Assembly: GCA_963711675.1 (NCBI GenBank)
Contig: CAVQFB010000019.1
Coordinates: 62,001-126,000, forward strand
Length of the DNA stretch: 64,000 nt
Source of the DNA: CAVQFB01 sp963711675
GTDB taxonomy: Bacteria; Acidobacteriota; Terriglobia; Terriglobales; Acidobacteriaceae
Reading direction: 5' to 3'
In this document: positions 17,642 through 26,336 of the stretch, piece by piece
Layout: each line of letters opens with the position of its first letter
How positions within the stretch are numbered: the stretch's first letter is position 1
Notes under the pieces: generated by a model
Database searches by the model: none
The model's input: the letters and a program-made list of their open reading frames with translations, nothing else
Told to the model about the DNA's origin: nothing
Made by a program: the position numbers and the translations under genes

Positions 17642-17900
17642 TCGCCTCAGTAATCGTGATGTACCGGTCCACGGGGAGGTTCATTATTCGCTCCACTCGG
17701 CCTCCGGGTTGGGGCCAATGCACGTCCAGCCAGTCGATCTTCGTCCGCGTTCCGATCCCGAGGACAAGGCGCGGATCGTGAGATGATAAGAAACTTCCGC
17801 CGCCCACCTTCATGCGGCTTCTCTTCACAAGGGATACAATGGCGGGCTGCATTCTCCTGATATCGCGGATTTGGGATGACGCGAGAGGAGTAGCTTTCAC
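17642..17900 (-). pseudogene. CRTAC/ASPIC-UnbV domain remnant
   Basis: The minus strand encodes about 85 residues that match the C-terminal ASPIC/UnbV domain of CRTAC proteins: a basic strand, KVGGGSFLSSHDPRLVLGIG, KIDWLDVHWPQPGG and a final DRYITITE. The equivalent pieces in the complete gene at 40792 are GGGYISQSDFRLHFGLG and SIEIRWPSG. There is no room for the FG-GAP repeats, since the GH27 gene starts at 18017, and the frame has no stop near its proper end but runs into the porin terminator. It is therefore a stranded 3' piece of a third CRTAC gene. Confidence 0.65.
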
Positions 17901-18016
17901 GGTCAGAGCGGGCTGACGCCGGTCGGCAAGGAAACGGAGCAGAGCTCGAGCCCGGAGTCATCCCGCTTCACGCTTTCACGATTTCTTTTCAAATTCGGTT
18001 CAGAGGTCATTCGGGG

Positions 18017-19207
18017 ATGAGAACCAGAACGTTAGTATTGATTTCCTTCGTTGTCGCTATCATTGCACCCGCAATCTCCCTCGCCCAGGCTCCAACGCTG
18101 GCCGGCACACCTCCCATGGGATGGAACAGCTGGAACAAGTTCGGCTGCAACGTGAGTGAAGACCTGATTCGGCAGACGGCCGACGCGATGGTAAAGTCCG
18201 GGATGAGGGACGCTGGCTACCAGTATGTTGTGATCGACGATTGTTGGCAGGTGAGTCGCGATAAGGAGGGCAACATCGTCGCTGATCCAGCGCGTTTTCC
18301 TTCCGGCATCAAAGCTCTTGCCGATTACGTGCACAGCAAGGGCCTGAAGTTCGGCATCTATTCGGACACGGGTACCAAAACCTGCGCCGGCCGTCCCGGA
18401 AGCCGCGGGTATGAGTTTCAGGATGCTCGGCAGTACGCAGCTTGGGGCGTCGACTATCTGAAGTACGATTGGTGCTCGACTTCAACGCAGGATGCCCGTG
18501 CTTCCTATTCCCTGATGCGCGATGCCCTCCAAGCCACTGGTCGGCCAATCGTGTTCAGCCTGTGCGAATGGGGCACCAGCAAGCCCTGGCTGTGGGCGAA
18601 GGATGTGGGGAATCTCTGGCGCACCACTGAAGACATTAACGACCGTTGGGAAGGGAAGGAGAAGTGGCCGGACGGCAGTTGCTGCTCGATGGGCATGCTG
18701 GATATTGCCGATTTGCAGGATGGCCTTGAAAGCTACGCAGGGCCAGGCCACTGGAATGATCCCGACATGCTCGAAGTTGGCAATGGCGGCATGACGACTC
18801 CGGAATACCGGGCCCACTTCAGCCTGTGGTCGATTCTGGCTGCGCCTCTCATCGCAGGAAACGATCTGCGGGACATGAAGCCCGAAATACAGGCAATCCT
18901 GACCAACAAAGAAGTGATTGCGGTCAACCAGGATCCCCTGGGCCGCCAGGGCCAGCGTGTCCGCAAGGGTGCAGATTCGGACGTGTGGGCCAAACAACTA
19001 CAAGATGGAAGCCGCGCCGTCGTTCTGCTGAATCGAGGAACCGCTGAAAAAGAGATTACGGTCGCGTGGCAGGAACTAGGCTATCCCACGCATCTGAACG
19101 CTAAGGTTCGCGATCTGTGGGAAGGGAAGGATCTGGGACAGCACACGGGAAAATTCTCCGCCAGTGTTGCCCCTCACACCGTCGTGATGGTTTCGGTGAA
19201 GCCTTAG
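18017..19207 (+). CDS. GH27 alpha-galactosidase, exported
   Basis: Protein of 396 residues with a cleavable signal (about 1-24, SLAQA). It has the GH27 opening PPMGWNSWNKFGCNV, VVIDDCWQ, FGIYSDTGTKTCAGRPGS, the nucleophile Asp151 in LKYDWC and the acid/base Asp250 in WNDPDML, with a short C-terminal beta domain that ends near 396. It should cleave terminal alpha-1,6-galactose from galactomannan or oligosaccharides; the related beta-L-arabinopyranosidase activity is known in this family and would fit the neighbourhood. It is transcribed alone, facing the aldo/keto reductase. Confidence 0.92.
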   Translation: MRTRTLVLISFVVAIIAPAISLAQAPTLAGTPPMGWNSWNKFGCNVSEDLIRQTADAMVKSGMRDAGYQYVVIDDCWQVSRDKEGNIVADPARFPSGIKALADYVHSKGLKFGIYSDTGTKTCAGRPGSRGYEFQDARQYAAWGVDYLKYDWCSTSTQDARASYSLMRDALQATGRPIVFSLCEWGTSKPWLWAKDVGNLWRTTEDINDRWEGKEKWPDGSCCSMGMLDIADLQDGLESYAGPGHWNDPDMLEVGNGGMTTPEYRAHFSLWSILAAPLIAGNDLRDMKPEIQAILTNKEVIAVNQDPLGRQGQRVRKGADSDVWAKQLQDGSRAVVLLNRGTAEKEITVAWQELGYPTHLNAKVRDLWEGKDLGQHTGKFSASVAPHTVVMVSVKP

Positions 19208-19247
19208 GCGATAGGCAGCGGGCGCCACGCTTGGCTAAATCCGCCGA

Positions 19248-20231
19248 TTACCAGCGGTCATGCACCAGATAACGAATCTTGTGATCGTAGATGCGCCGCA
19301 CGGCCGCCATTGCTTCGGGACTCAGAGGGGGAAGGTCGGACGCGCGGCAGTTGTCGACGATCTGTTCCGGGCGCTTGCCCCCCGGGATGGCGCAGGTGAC
19401 GGCGTCAAAGTCGAGAATCCAGCGCAGCGCGAACTGACTCATCGAAGCACCGGCAGGCAGCAGTTTGCGGATTTCTTCGACCGCTTCCAGGCCAACGGCG
19501 TAGTCCACACCGGAGAACGTCTCGCCCACATCAAAAGCTTCCCCGTGGAGATTGAAATTGCGGTGGTCGTTCTTGGGGAAGGTGGAGTCGCGCCGCAGCT
19601 TGCCGGTCAACATGCCACTCGCCAGAGGTACTCGAGCAAGAATCCCGACCTGCTTTTTCTTAGCCTGCGGAAAGAAGAGTTCCGCCGGGCGCTGCCGAAA
19701 ACAGTTAAAGATGATCTGCACCGACTGAACATTAGGAAACTCGATCGCTTTCAGAGCCTCCTCCACGCGTTCCACACTAACAGCGTAAAAGCGGAGTTTT
19801 CCCGCCTTCACAAAGTCATCGAGCATTCCGAATGCCTCAGGGTGGTAGTACAGGTCCGTCGGAGGGCAGTGCAGTTGCAGCAGGTCGATGGTGTCGGTGG
19901 AGAGATTACGTAGACTGTCTTCGATCCACTTCGTGAGATTTTGCCGGCTGTACCCCTCCACCGTTTGCTTGGGCAACCTCCGGCCCGCCTTGGTAGCGAT
20001 GATGATTTCGTCTTTGCGGCTCTTCTTCAACTGGGCGACGAGGCGCTCACTGCGGCCATCACCGTAGACATCCGCGGTATCGATGAAGTTGACACCGCTG
20101 TCGACTGCCTTGTGAAGCGCGGCCATGGATTCTTCGTCCGAAACGTCGCCCCAGGCGCCGCCGATGGCCCAGGCTCCGAAACTGATCTCAGAAACTTTCC
20201 AACCGGTACGACCAAGGGGACGGTATTTCAT
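19248..20231 (-). CDS. Aldo/keto reductase, possible aldose 1-dehydrogenase
   Basis: Protein of 327 residues with the catalytic tetrad Asp51, Tyr56 (DTADVYGDGRSE), Lys81 (ATKAG) and His121 (LLQLHCP) on a (beta/alpha)8 barrel, and a C-terminal NADP-binding segment around AIPGGKRPEQI. The group includes D-threo-aldose/L-fucose 1-dehydrogenases. The gene is divergent from a DUF5695 gene across a LacI-type operator (20318), so it probably belongs to the sugar regulon. It could supply the first oxidative step from L-arabinose or a related aldose to its lactone. That role is inference from context. Confidence 0.82.
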   Translation of the reverse strand: MKYRPLGRTGWKVSEISFGAWAIGGAWGDVSDEESMAALHKAVDSGVNFIDTADVYGDGRSERLVAQLKKSRKDEIIIATKAGRRLPKQTVEGYSRQNLTKWIEDSLRNLSTDTIDLLQLHCPPTDLYYHPEAFGMLDDFVKAGKLRFYAVSVERVEEALKAIEFPNVQSVQIIFNCFRQRPAELFFPQAKKKQVGILARVPLASGMLTGKLRRDSTFPKNDHRNFNLHGEAFDVGETFSGVDYAVGLEAVEEIRKLLPAGASMSQFALRWILDFDAVTCAIPGGKRPEQIVDNCRASDLPPLSPEAMAAVRRIYDHKIRYLVHDRW

Positions 20232-20317
20232 GATTTCGTTATCTCCGAGGAAAAAATGCCTGTGCCCGAGGGGCGTTATGAAGTATAAAGGCAGGCTCGC
20301 GGAATCGGGGGAAGGAA

Positions 20318-20331
20318 AGTATACGTTTACT
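20318..20331. promoter_or_regulatory. LacI-type operator (AGTATACGTTTACT)
   Basis: Fourteen-base palindrome with central CG; six of seven positions pair between the arms. It lies 48 bases before the DUF5695 start at 20379 and 87 bases before the divergent reductase start at 20231, so it could control both. It shares the right arm GTTTACT with sites at 35178, 40496, 42611 and 49278. Confidence 0.6.
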
Positions 20332-20378
20332 CAACCATAGTGTTATTCTCCCGTGAAGGCAGTAAAAAGGAAGCGTCC

Positions 20379-23165
20379 ATGATCGAGACCTCATGCCGCA
20401 ATACAGCTGCAGTTCGTATTGTCCTTACCTTGTCCTTAATTCTGACCGCTCTCATCGTGTGCCGTGCGCAAGAGAAGAAAGAGAAGGCTCCCCCTACTCC
20501 GGGACCGATGCTCGCGCAAGGCACTATCGACCTGGATACGCCGGACTTCACTCTGACGCTTGTGCGTTCTTCGCAGACCGTTGCCGCTCTCAAGCCCAAA
20601 GGCGCAGACGGATTCGATTTCACTCCTGGTGACCTGCTGGTCGCGCGGTCGAAAAATGGATACTTCCATCTTGGCGACATCACCATACGCCTTCGCATCG
20701 GCGACTCCGGCAACTGGAGCAACTTTTCCACCGCTGCCGCCCGCACGCCAGTTCTCCCGCTGCCCGCTAAGGCCGGAGTTCTAGCCGCTGCCGACATCAC
20801 CCCCACGCTACCCCCAGAATTTCCGCTCCAGATCACGCGGACGTGGGCCCTGCAAGAGGGCAAACTAGTTCTGCGCTTCGCGCTGAAGAACAAAACGAAC
20901 CAGGCCATTCAGGTGGGCGCGCTAGGCATCCCGATGGTCTTCAACAATGTCCTCACCGACCGCTCATTGGAGGAGGCACACGCCAAGTGTTCCTTCTACG
21001 ATCCCTATATAGGCGAGGATGCGGGCTACCTTCAAGTCACGCGGCTCAACGGGCATGGCCCGGCACTGTTGGTCGTCCCGGACAGCAAAACGCCCTTCGA
21101 AGCCTACAACCCGATCCTCGACAAACCTGGTTCGTGGGGCGCCGCTCCAGTATTCACAGACCCCACTCCCCGCTGGATCACGTTCGAAGGCTTCTACGAA
21201 TGGATGGTTCATAGCGAGGCCTACGCCGAAAACGAATGGAAGGGCGTCCAGGAATGGAATCCCGCCACCATGCTCACCCTTGGACCGGGAGAGTCGAGGA
21301 CGTACGGCCTCAAGTTTCTGGCCTCCTCCTCGATTCGCGAGATAGAGAAAACGCTTACTCAAAACGGTCGTCCAGTCGTGGTCGGCGTTCCCGGCTACAT
21401 CCTGCCCACCGACCTGGACGCGCGCTTGTTTCTGAAATATTCCAGAGCCGTAAAGTCCATCTCCGTCGAGCCGAAGGCAGCCCTCGCGATCAGCCCGCTA
21501 GCGAGCACGCCTGGCGGCTGGAAGGCCTATGCCGTAAAAGGCAAAACCTGGGGCCGCTCACGCCTCACCATTACCTATCAGGACGGCTCCGTTCAGACCG
21601 TCCACTATTTTGTGACCAAGCCGGAAACGGAAGTTGTCGCCGACATGGGCCACTTCCTCACCACCAGGCAGTGGTACGTCGATCCCAACGATCCGTTCCA
21701 GCGTGGACCTTCCGTGATGACCTACGATCGCGAAGCCAACCAGGTCGTGATGCAGGACAGCCGTGCCTGGATCGCAGGGCTCGGCGATGAGGGAGGTGGG
21801 GGTGGATGGATCTCCGCCATGATGAAACAGCTCGTGGAGCCCAATAAGGAAGAACTCGGCAAGCTCCTGCAGTTCTATGACGAAGTGCTCTGGGGGCGCT
21901 TGCAGCATCGTGACGGTCCGCTGCAGTATGGAGTGCGGAAGAGTCTGTTCTACTACCAGCCCGATCAGATGCCGGCGGGATTCTACCGCAGCGACTTCGA
22001 CTGGAGCACCTGGACGAGCTGGAACAAGCAACACGCCGAGCGTGTCGACCGCTCCTACGACTATCCTCACGTGGCCGCGACCGATTGGGTTCTCTACCGG
22101 CTGGCGCGCAATCATCAAGGACTGGTCACCAACCATCCCTGGGATTGGTATCTCGATCACGCTTACCAAACATCCGTTGCGATGACCCAATTCGCGGGCG
22201 AGTACGCGATCTTCGGCCAGATGGAGGGCACGATTTTTCTTCAGATCCTGACCGACCTTCGGCGCGAAGGCATGAATGACGAAGCCGCCAACCTCGAAGA
22301 CAAGATGCGCGCCCGCACCGAACGCTGGCGCAAGGAAGCGTATCCCTTCGGAAGCGAAATGCCCTGGGACTCCACCGGCCAGGAAGAGGTTTATGCCTGG
22401 ACAAAATATTTCGGCTACAAAGAAAAGGCAGCCGTTACGCTTGATGCGATTTTGGGTTATGACCCTACGATTCCTCACTGGGGGTACAACGGCAGCGCGC
22501 GCCGCTACTGGGACTTTATTTTTGCCGGCAAGGACCGGCGCCTGGAACGCCAGCTCCATCATTATGGATCGAGCCTCAACGCGATTCCCGTGCTAGCCGA
22601 ATATCGCGAACATCCCGATGATCTTTATTTATTGCGAGTCGGATATGGCGGCGCCATGGGATCGCTCAGCGACATCGACCAGGAAGGATTCGCCTCTGCA
22701 GCCTTCCATGCCTTTCCTGACATGCTCAAGCCTGATCCGATCACGGGGGACTACGGCCCAAACTTTTTCGGCCATGCTTGGAACACGGCGACTTATGTCG
22801 TTCACGATGCGGATTTGGGATGGCTGGCCTTTGGCGGCAACCTGAAAGGCGATGGCAACACGATCAGAGTGACGCCGCTCGATTCCTATCGTGCGCGTGT
22901 ATACGTAGCGCCGTCGGGCCTGTGGCTAACCCTCGAAGCTGGCCAGTTTCAGAGTGTCGAGATAGATTCAAAGACCGGAGCAGTGCGAGTGGGGTTGGCT
23001 GGCGATGAATTCACGACTACGGCTCGCTTGCGAGTGGAGCAACCCGCCACGGTGAAAGGGGTAGGGAAGTATCACCCGGTTCAGAGTTTCCAGTCCGAGC
23101 GCGACGCCTATGTTGTGCCGCTTGGCAAAGAAACAACGTGGATTAGTCTGACGGCGAATCCGTAG
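20379..23165 (+). CDS. Exported DUF5695-family protein, paralogue 1
   Basis: From the ATG at 20379, with AAAGGAA upstream, the protein has 928 residues and a clear signal peptide (VLTLSLILTALIVCRAQ). The in-frame codons back to 20340 are not needed. It has an N-terminal beta-sandwich, a middle stretch with GVPGYILPTDLDA, and a large C-terminal helical region rich in Trp and Tyr that looks like an (alpha/alpha) barrel (from about residue 430). It matches the family called DUF5695 and the second copy at 61972: both share a LGIP(M/L)xFN strand, a PTDL turn and HFL(T/V)T before the barrel. The fold suggests a carbohydrate-active enzyme, but no catalytic residues are established. A LacI-type operator lies 48 bases upstream. 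Confidence 0.78.
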   Translation: MIETSCRNTAAVRIVLTLSLILTALIVCRAQEKKEKAPPTPGPMLAQGTIDLDTPDFTLTLVRSSQTVAALKPKGADGFDFTPGDLLVARSKNGYFHLGDITIRLRIGDSGNWSNFSTAAARTPVLPLPAKAGVLAAADITPTLPPEFPLQITRTWALQEGKLVLRFALKNKTNQAIQVGALGIPMVFNNVLTDRSLEEAHAKCSFYDPYIGEDAGYLQVTRLNGHGPALLVVPDSKTPFEAYNPILDKPGSWGAAPVFTDPTPRWITFEGFYEWMVHSEAYAENEWKGVQEWNPATMLTLGPGESRTYGLKFLASSSIREIEKTLTQNGRPVVVGVPGYILPTDLDARLFLKYSRAVKSISVEPKAALAISPLASTPGGWKAYAVKGKTWGRSRLTITYQDGSVQTVHYFVTKPETEVVADMGHFLTTRQWYVDPNDPFQRGPSVMTYDREANQVVMQDSRAWIAGLGDEGGGGGWISAMMKQLVEPNKEELGKLLQFYDEVLWGRLQHRDGPLQYGVRKSLFYYQPDQMPAGFYRSDFDWSTWTSWNKQHAERVDRSYDYPHVAATDWVLYRLARNHQGLVTNHPWDWYLDHAYQTSVAMTQFAGEYAIFGQMEGTIFLQILTDLRREGMNDEAANLEDKMRARTERWRKEAYPFGSEMPWDSTGQEEVYAWTKYFGYKEKAAVTLDAILGYDPTIPHWGYNGSARRYWDFIFAGKDRRLERQLHHYGSSLNAIPVLAEYREHPDDLYLLRVGYGGAMGSLSDIDQEGFASAAFHAFPDMLKPDPITGDYGPNFFGHAWNTATYVVHDADLGWLAFGGNLKGDGNTIRVTPLDSYRARVYVAPSGLWLTLEAGQFQSVEIDSKTGAVRVGLAGDEFTTTARLRVEQPATVKGVGKYHPVQSFQSERDAYVVPLGKETTWISLTANP

Positions 23166-23238
23166 GGTCGCTGGACCAGGTGTGTTTGCTAGAAGAAACC
23201 GCCAATCGACGGGCTGTGCCCTGTTCGGCGCCGAAGCA

Positions 23239-24954
23239 TCAGTGCGAATCACGAGCGACAGGTGCGCCGCTATTTCCTACCAGGAAATCCAGGTCGGCGC
23301 CCTTGTCGGCCTGCTGCACGTGCTCGATGTAGAGCCGCAGGTATCCGCGGTCCGGTAGCTGCGGAGCTGCCCACTTCGCCCGTCGCGCTGCAAGCGTCGC
23401 GTCATCGACTTCCATATTCACCAGCTTTTTCGCCACGTCGAGCGTGACTATATCTCCTGAGTGCACAAGCGCCAACGGTCCGCCCGCTGCTGCTTCCGGC
23501 GCGACATGCAAGACTACCGTTCCATATGCAGTGCCACTCATGCGCGCATCGGAGATGCGGACCATGTCCGTGATACCTTTGCGCAGCACCTTCGGCGGCA
23601 AGGGCATGTTGCCCACCTCGGCCATTCCCGGATAACCGCGGGGCCCACAATTTCTCAGAACCATCACGCTGTTTTCGTCGATATCGAGCGCATCGTCGTT
23701 AATGCGGGCATAGAAGTCTTCGATACTGTCGAAAACCACGGCAGGCCCGCGATGCTGCAACAGGCGTGGGCTTGCGGCAGACAGCTTGATGACCGCGCCA
23801 TTCGGCGCGAGATTCCCCCTCAGCACGGTAATGCCGGCATTCGGCTTGAACGGCTCGCCGAATCGGTGAATGACCTCACGATTCCAACAAGGGGCCCCTG
23901 ACACATTTTCCCAAACGGTTTTTCCGTTGGCCGTCATCGCCTCGCGATGGAGCGCTCCGGCCTCTCCCAGTTCGCGCAGGACGCTGGGGATGCCCCCGGC
24001 ATAGAAAAGATCCTCCATCAGATATTTGCCGGAGGGCTGGATGTCGACCAGGCATGGCAGCTGCGACCCCAGCCGGTCGAAATCGTCCAGGCACAGCGGC
24101 ACGCCCAGGCGCCCTGCGAGGGCGATCAGGTGAATCACGGCGTTCGTAGATCCGCCGATCGCCGCGTTCGCCCGAATCGCATTCTCGAACGCTTCGCGAG
24201 TCAGAATCTGCGAGATGCGAAGATCCTCGCGCACCATCTCAACGATGCGCCGTCCCGTTAATTGTGCAAGTGTGTTGCGTCTGGCATCCACTGCGGGAAT
24301 TGCGGCATTACCCGGCAAGCTCATGCCCAGTGACTCCACCATGCTCGCCATAGTTGAGGCGGTTCCCATGGTCATGCAATGGCCCTTCGAACGCGACATG
24401 CAGCTTTCTGCTTCGAAAAATTCTTCCATCTTCATTTCGCCGGCGCGCACTTGCTCCGTCATCTGCCAGATGCCCGTGCCTGAACCGATGTCGTGGCCGC
24501 GAAACTTGCCCGAGAGCATCGGTCCGCCGGACAGCCCAATCGTCGGCAGATCGCATGAGGCGGCGCCCATCAAGAGAGATGGTGTTGTCTTGTCGCACCC
24601 CATGAGGAGAACCACGCCGTCCATCGGATTGCCGCGGATCGACTCTTCTACATCCATGCTGGCCAGATTGCGGAAGAGCATCGCGGTCGGACGCAATACG
24701 CTCTCGCCGAGCGACATGACAGGGAACTCCAGCGGGAAGCCGCCAGCCTCCCACACTCCGCGCTTCACGTACTCGGCGATCTCGCGAAAATGCCCGTTGC
24801 ACGGTGTCAGTTCCGACCATGTATTGCAGATGCCGATCACCGGCCGGCCATCGAACAAGTCATGAGGCCAGCCCTGGTTCTTCATCCAGCTGCGATACAT
24901 GAATCCATTCTTGTCCTGACGTCCGAACCACAATTGACTACGCAATTCCTTCAT
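23239..24954 (-). CDS. IlvD/Edd-family sugar-acid dehydratase, probably L-arabonate dehydratase
   Basis: Protein of 571 residues. It has GICNTWSELTPCN, LLMGCDKTTPS and SCMSRSKGHCMTMGTAS, giving three cysteines (52, 120, 193) at the spacing expected for the iron-sulphur cluster of this family. The opening LRSQLWFGRQDKNGFMYRSWMKNQG is typical of the sugar-acid branch (L-arabonate/D-xylonate dehydratases) rather than of IlvD for branched amino acids. It should convert L-arabonate to 2-keto-3-deoxy-L-arabonate in the cytoplasm. With AraD1 at 29483 it forms the core of the oxidative pentose route. A candidate operator half-site lies upstream at 25028. Confidence 0.85.
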   Translation of the reverse strand: MKELRSQLWFGRQDKNGFMYRSWMKNQGWPHDLFDGRPVIGICNTWSELTPCNGHFREIAEYVKRGVWEAGGFPLEFPVMSLGESVLRPTAMLFRNLASMDVEESIRGNPMDGVVLLMGCDKTTPSLLMGAASCDLPTIGLSGGPMLSGKFRGHDIGSGTGIWQMTEQVRAGEMKMEEFFEAESCMSRSKGHCMTMGTASTMASMVESLGMSLPGNAAIPAVDARRNTLAQLTGRRIVEMVREDLRISQILTREAFENAIRANAAIGGSTNAVIHLIALAGRLGVPLCLDDFDRLGSQLPCLVDIQPSGKYLMEDLFYAGGIPSVLRELGEAGALHREAMTANGKTVWENVSGAPCWNREVIHRFGEPFKPNAGITVLRGNLAPNGAVIKLSAASPRLLQHRGPAVVFDSIEDFYARINDDALDIDENSVMVLRNCGPRGYPGMAEVGNMPLPPKVLRKGITDMVRISDARMSGTAYGTVVLHVAPEAAAGGPLALVHSGDIVTLDVAKKLVNMEVDDATLAARRAKWAAPQLPDRGYLRLYIEHVQQADKGADLDFLVGNSGAPVARDSH

Positions 24955-25027
24955 GGTTTTGTCCCGGGGGTTAATGAGCTTGGTTGCATACTGGGGATGC
25001 AGCGAAGATCATAGCGTAAAATCGGTG

Positions 25028-25041
25028 GGTAAACGTAATCT
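25028..25041. promoter_or_regulatory. Weak LacI-type operator (GGTAAACGTAATCT)
   Basis: The left arm GGTAAAC fits the regional consensus and the centre CG is present, but the right arm is degenerate. It lies 74 bases before the dehydratase start (24954, minus) and 80 bases before the divergent metallo-beta-lactamase-fold gene, so either could be its target. Confidence 0.35.
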
Positions 25042-25120
25042 CAAATGTTAAGATTTCTGCGCGCGTGGCCGCGGTAGTTATTGCGATAAGGACAAGCAAT
25101 CCAGAGCTGGAGCCTCCGAC

Positions 25121-26233
25121 ATGCCGTTTACTCCTTTACCAAAGGTAGCTGGTCGATTTCGAACGCGGATCGTCCATTTTTTCATTTTTTCAACACTTGG
25201 TTCAGTGCTGGGTCTTCTTTTTCCAGCGTTAGCTTTCGCGGCCCCATCCCCGGGTTCAGACAAGGCGCTCCAGATCTACTTCGTCGACGTTGAAGGTGGA
25301 CAGGCTACATTGTTCGTCACCCCCGCCGGTCAATCCCTGCTGATCGACACAGGCTGGCCTGGCAACGATGGTCGCGATGCCGATCGCATCGTCGCGGCTG
25401 CGCGCAAGGCGGGCATCAGCAAGATCAACTATGTCCTGGTCACACACTTTCACAACGATCACGTGGGCGGACTTCCGCAACTCGTCGCGCGCATTCCTGT
25501 AGACACGTTCATCGATCACGGCGACAACCGCGAGAGCACAGACGCTCCTACGGTCGAGGTGTGGCAGGCTTATCAGAAGCTGTTGGCCTCCGGAAAATAC
25601 AAGCGCATCACCGCCAAGCCGGGCGATGTTCTTCCGATCCAGGACATGCATGCGACCGTCATCAGTTCCGATGGCAACCTGATTGACCACGCTCTCGCTG
25701 TCGGGGGGCAGGCAAATCCCAACTGCAAGAATGCCGAACAATATCCTCCGGACCAGACGGAAAACTTCCGTTCGCTGGGGACGCTGATGGAGTACGGAAA
25801 GCTAAGGATTCTTGACCTTGGCGACCTCACGCGCGACCAGGAAATGAAACTCGTCTGTCCCGCGAACAAGCTCGGCAAGATCGATATTTACATAGTTTCC
25901 CACCATGGCTGGTATCAAAGCAGCAGCCCGGCCTTTGTGAACGGAATCGCTCCTCGCGTCTCGATCATGGACAACGGCGCGAAGAAGGGCGGCACTCCAT
26001 CCGCATGGGACATCATTAGCAAGTCGCCCAAGCTCGAAGACCTGTGGCAACTGCATTTCTCGGAAGAGGGTGGCGCCGCGCACAATGTTGCGAACGAATT
26101 CATTGCCAATCCAAACGGACCAGATGCTGGAAACTATCTCGAATTGACGGCTCAATCAGATGGCAGTTTCGAGGTCTTCAATTCCCGAACCCAACAAACC
26201 AAGAAGTATGCGGGAGCGCCGCCAGGCAAGTGA
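25121..26233 (+). CDS. Exported metallo-beta-lactamase-fold hydrolase
   Basis: Protein of 370 residues with an N-terminal hydrophobic export segment (about 20-41, ending AFA). The metal-binding motif is THFHNDHVGGLPQ, followed by DLGD and SHHGWYQSSSPAF, which carry the further Asp and His ligands of the fold. The arrangement is that of the ComEC-C-terminal-like group of soluble metallo-hydrolases. The substrate is not evident; it is probably periplasmic. It is transcribed alone, divergent from the dehydratase. It is present in many acidobacterial sugar loci, but a role in sugar metabolism is not shown by the sequence. Confidence 0.82.
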   Translation: MPFTPLPKVAGRFRTRIVHFFIFSTLGSVLGLLFPALAFAAPSPGSDKALQIYFVDVEGGQATLFVTPAGQSLLIDTGWPGNDGRDADRIVAAARKAGISKINYVLVTHFHNDHVGGLPQLVARIPVDTFIDHGDNRESTDAPTVEVWQAYQKLLASGKYKRITAKPGDVLPIQDMHATVISSDGNLIDHALAVGGQANPNCKNAEQYPPDQTENFRSLGTLMEYGKLRILDLGDLTRDQEMKLVCPANKLGKIDIYIVSHHGWYQSSSPAFVNGIAPRVSIMDNGAKKGGTPSAWDIISKSPKLEDLWQLHFSEEGGAAHNVANEFIANPNGPDAGNYLELTAQSDGSFEVFNSRTQQTKKYAGAPPGK

Positions 26234-26336
26234 AGAGAGCAAAGAGAAGGCTCACCGAAGGTCGTTGAGCCATGGTCACAAGGATCATGCAGGATGGAGA
26301 AGAGTTGATCGCTGAAGGCCCTACCGCGTCGCCCTT

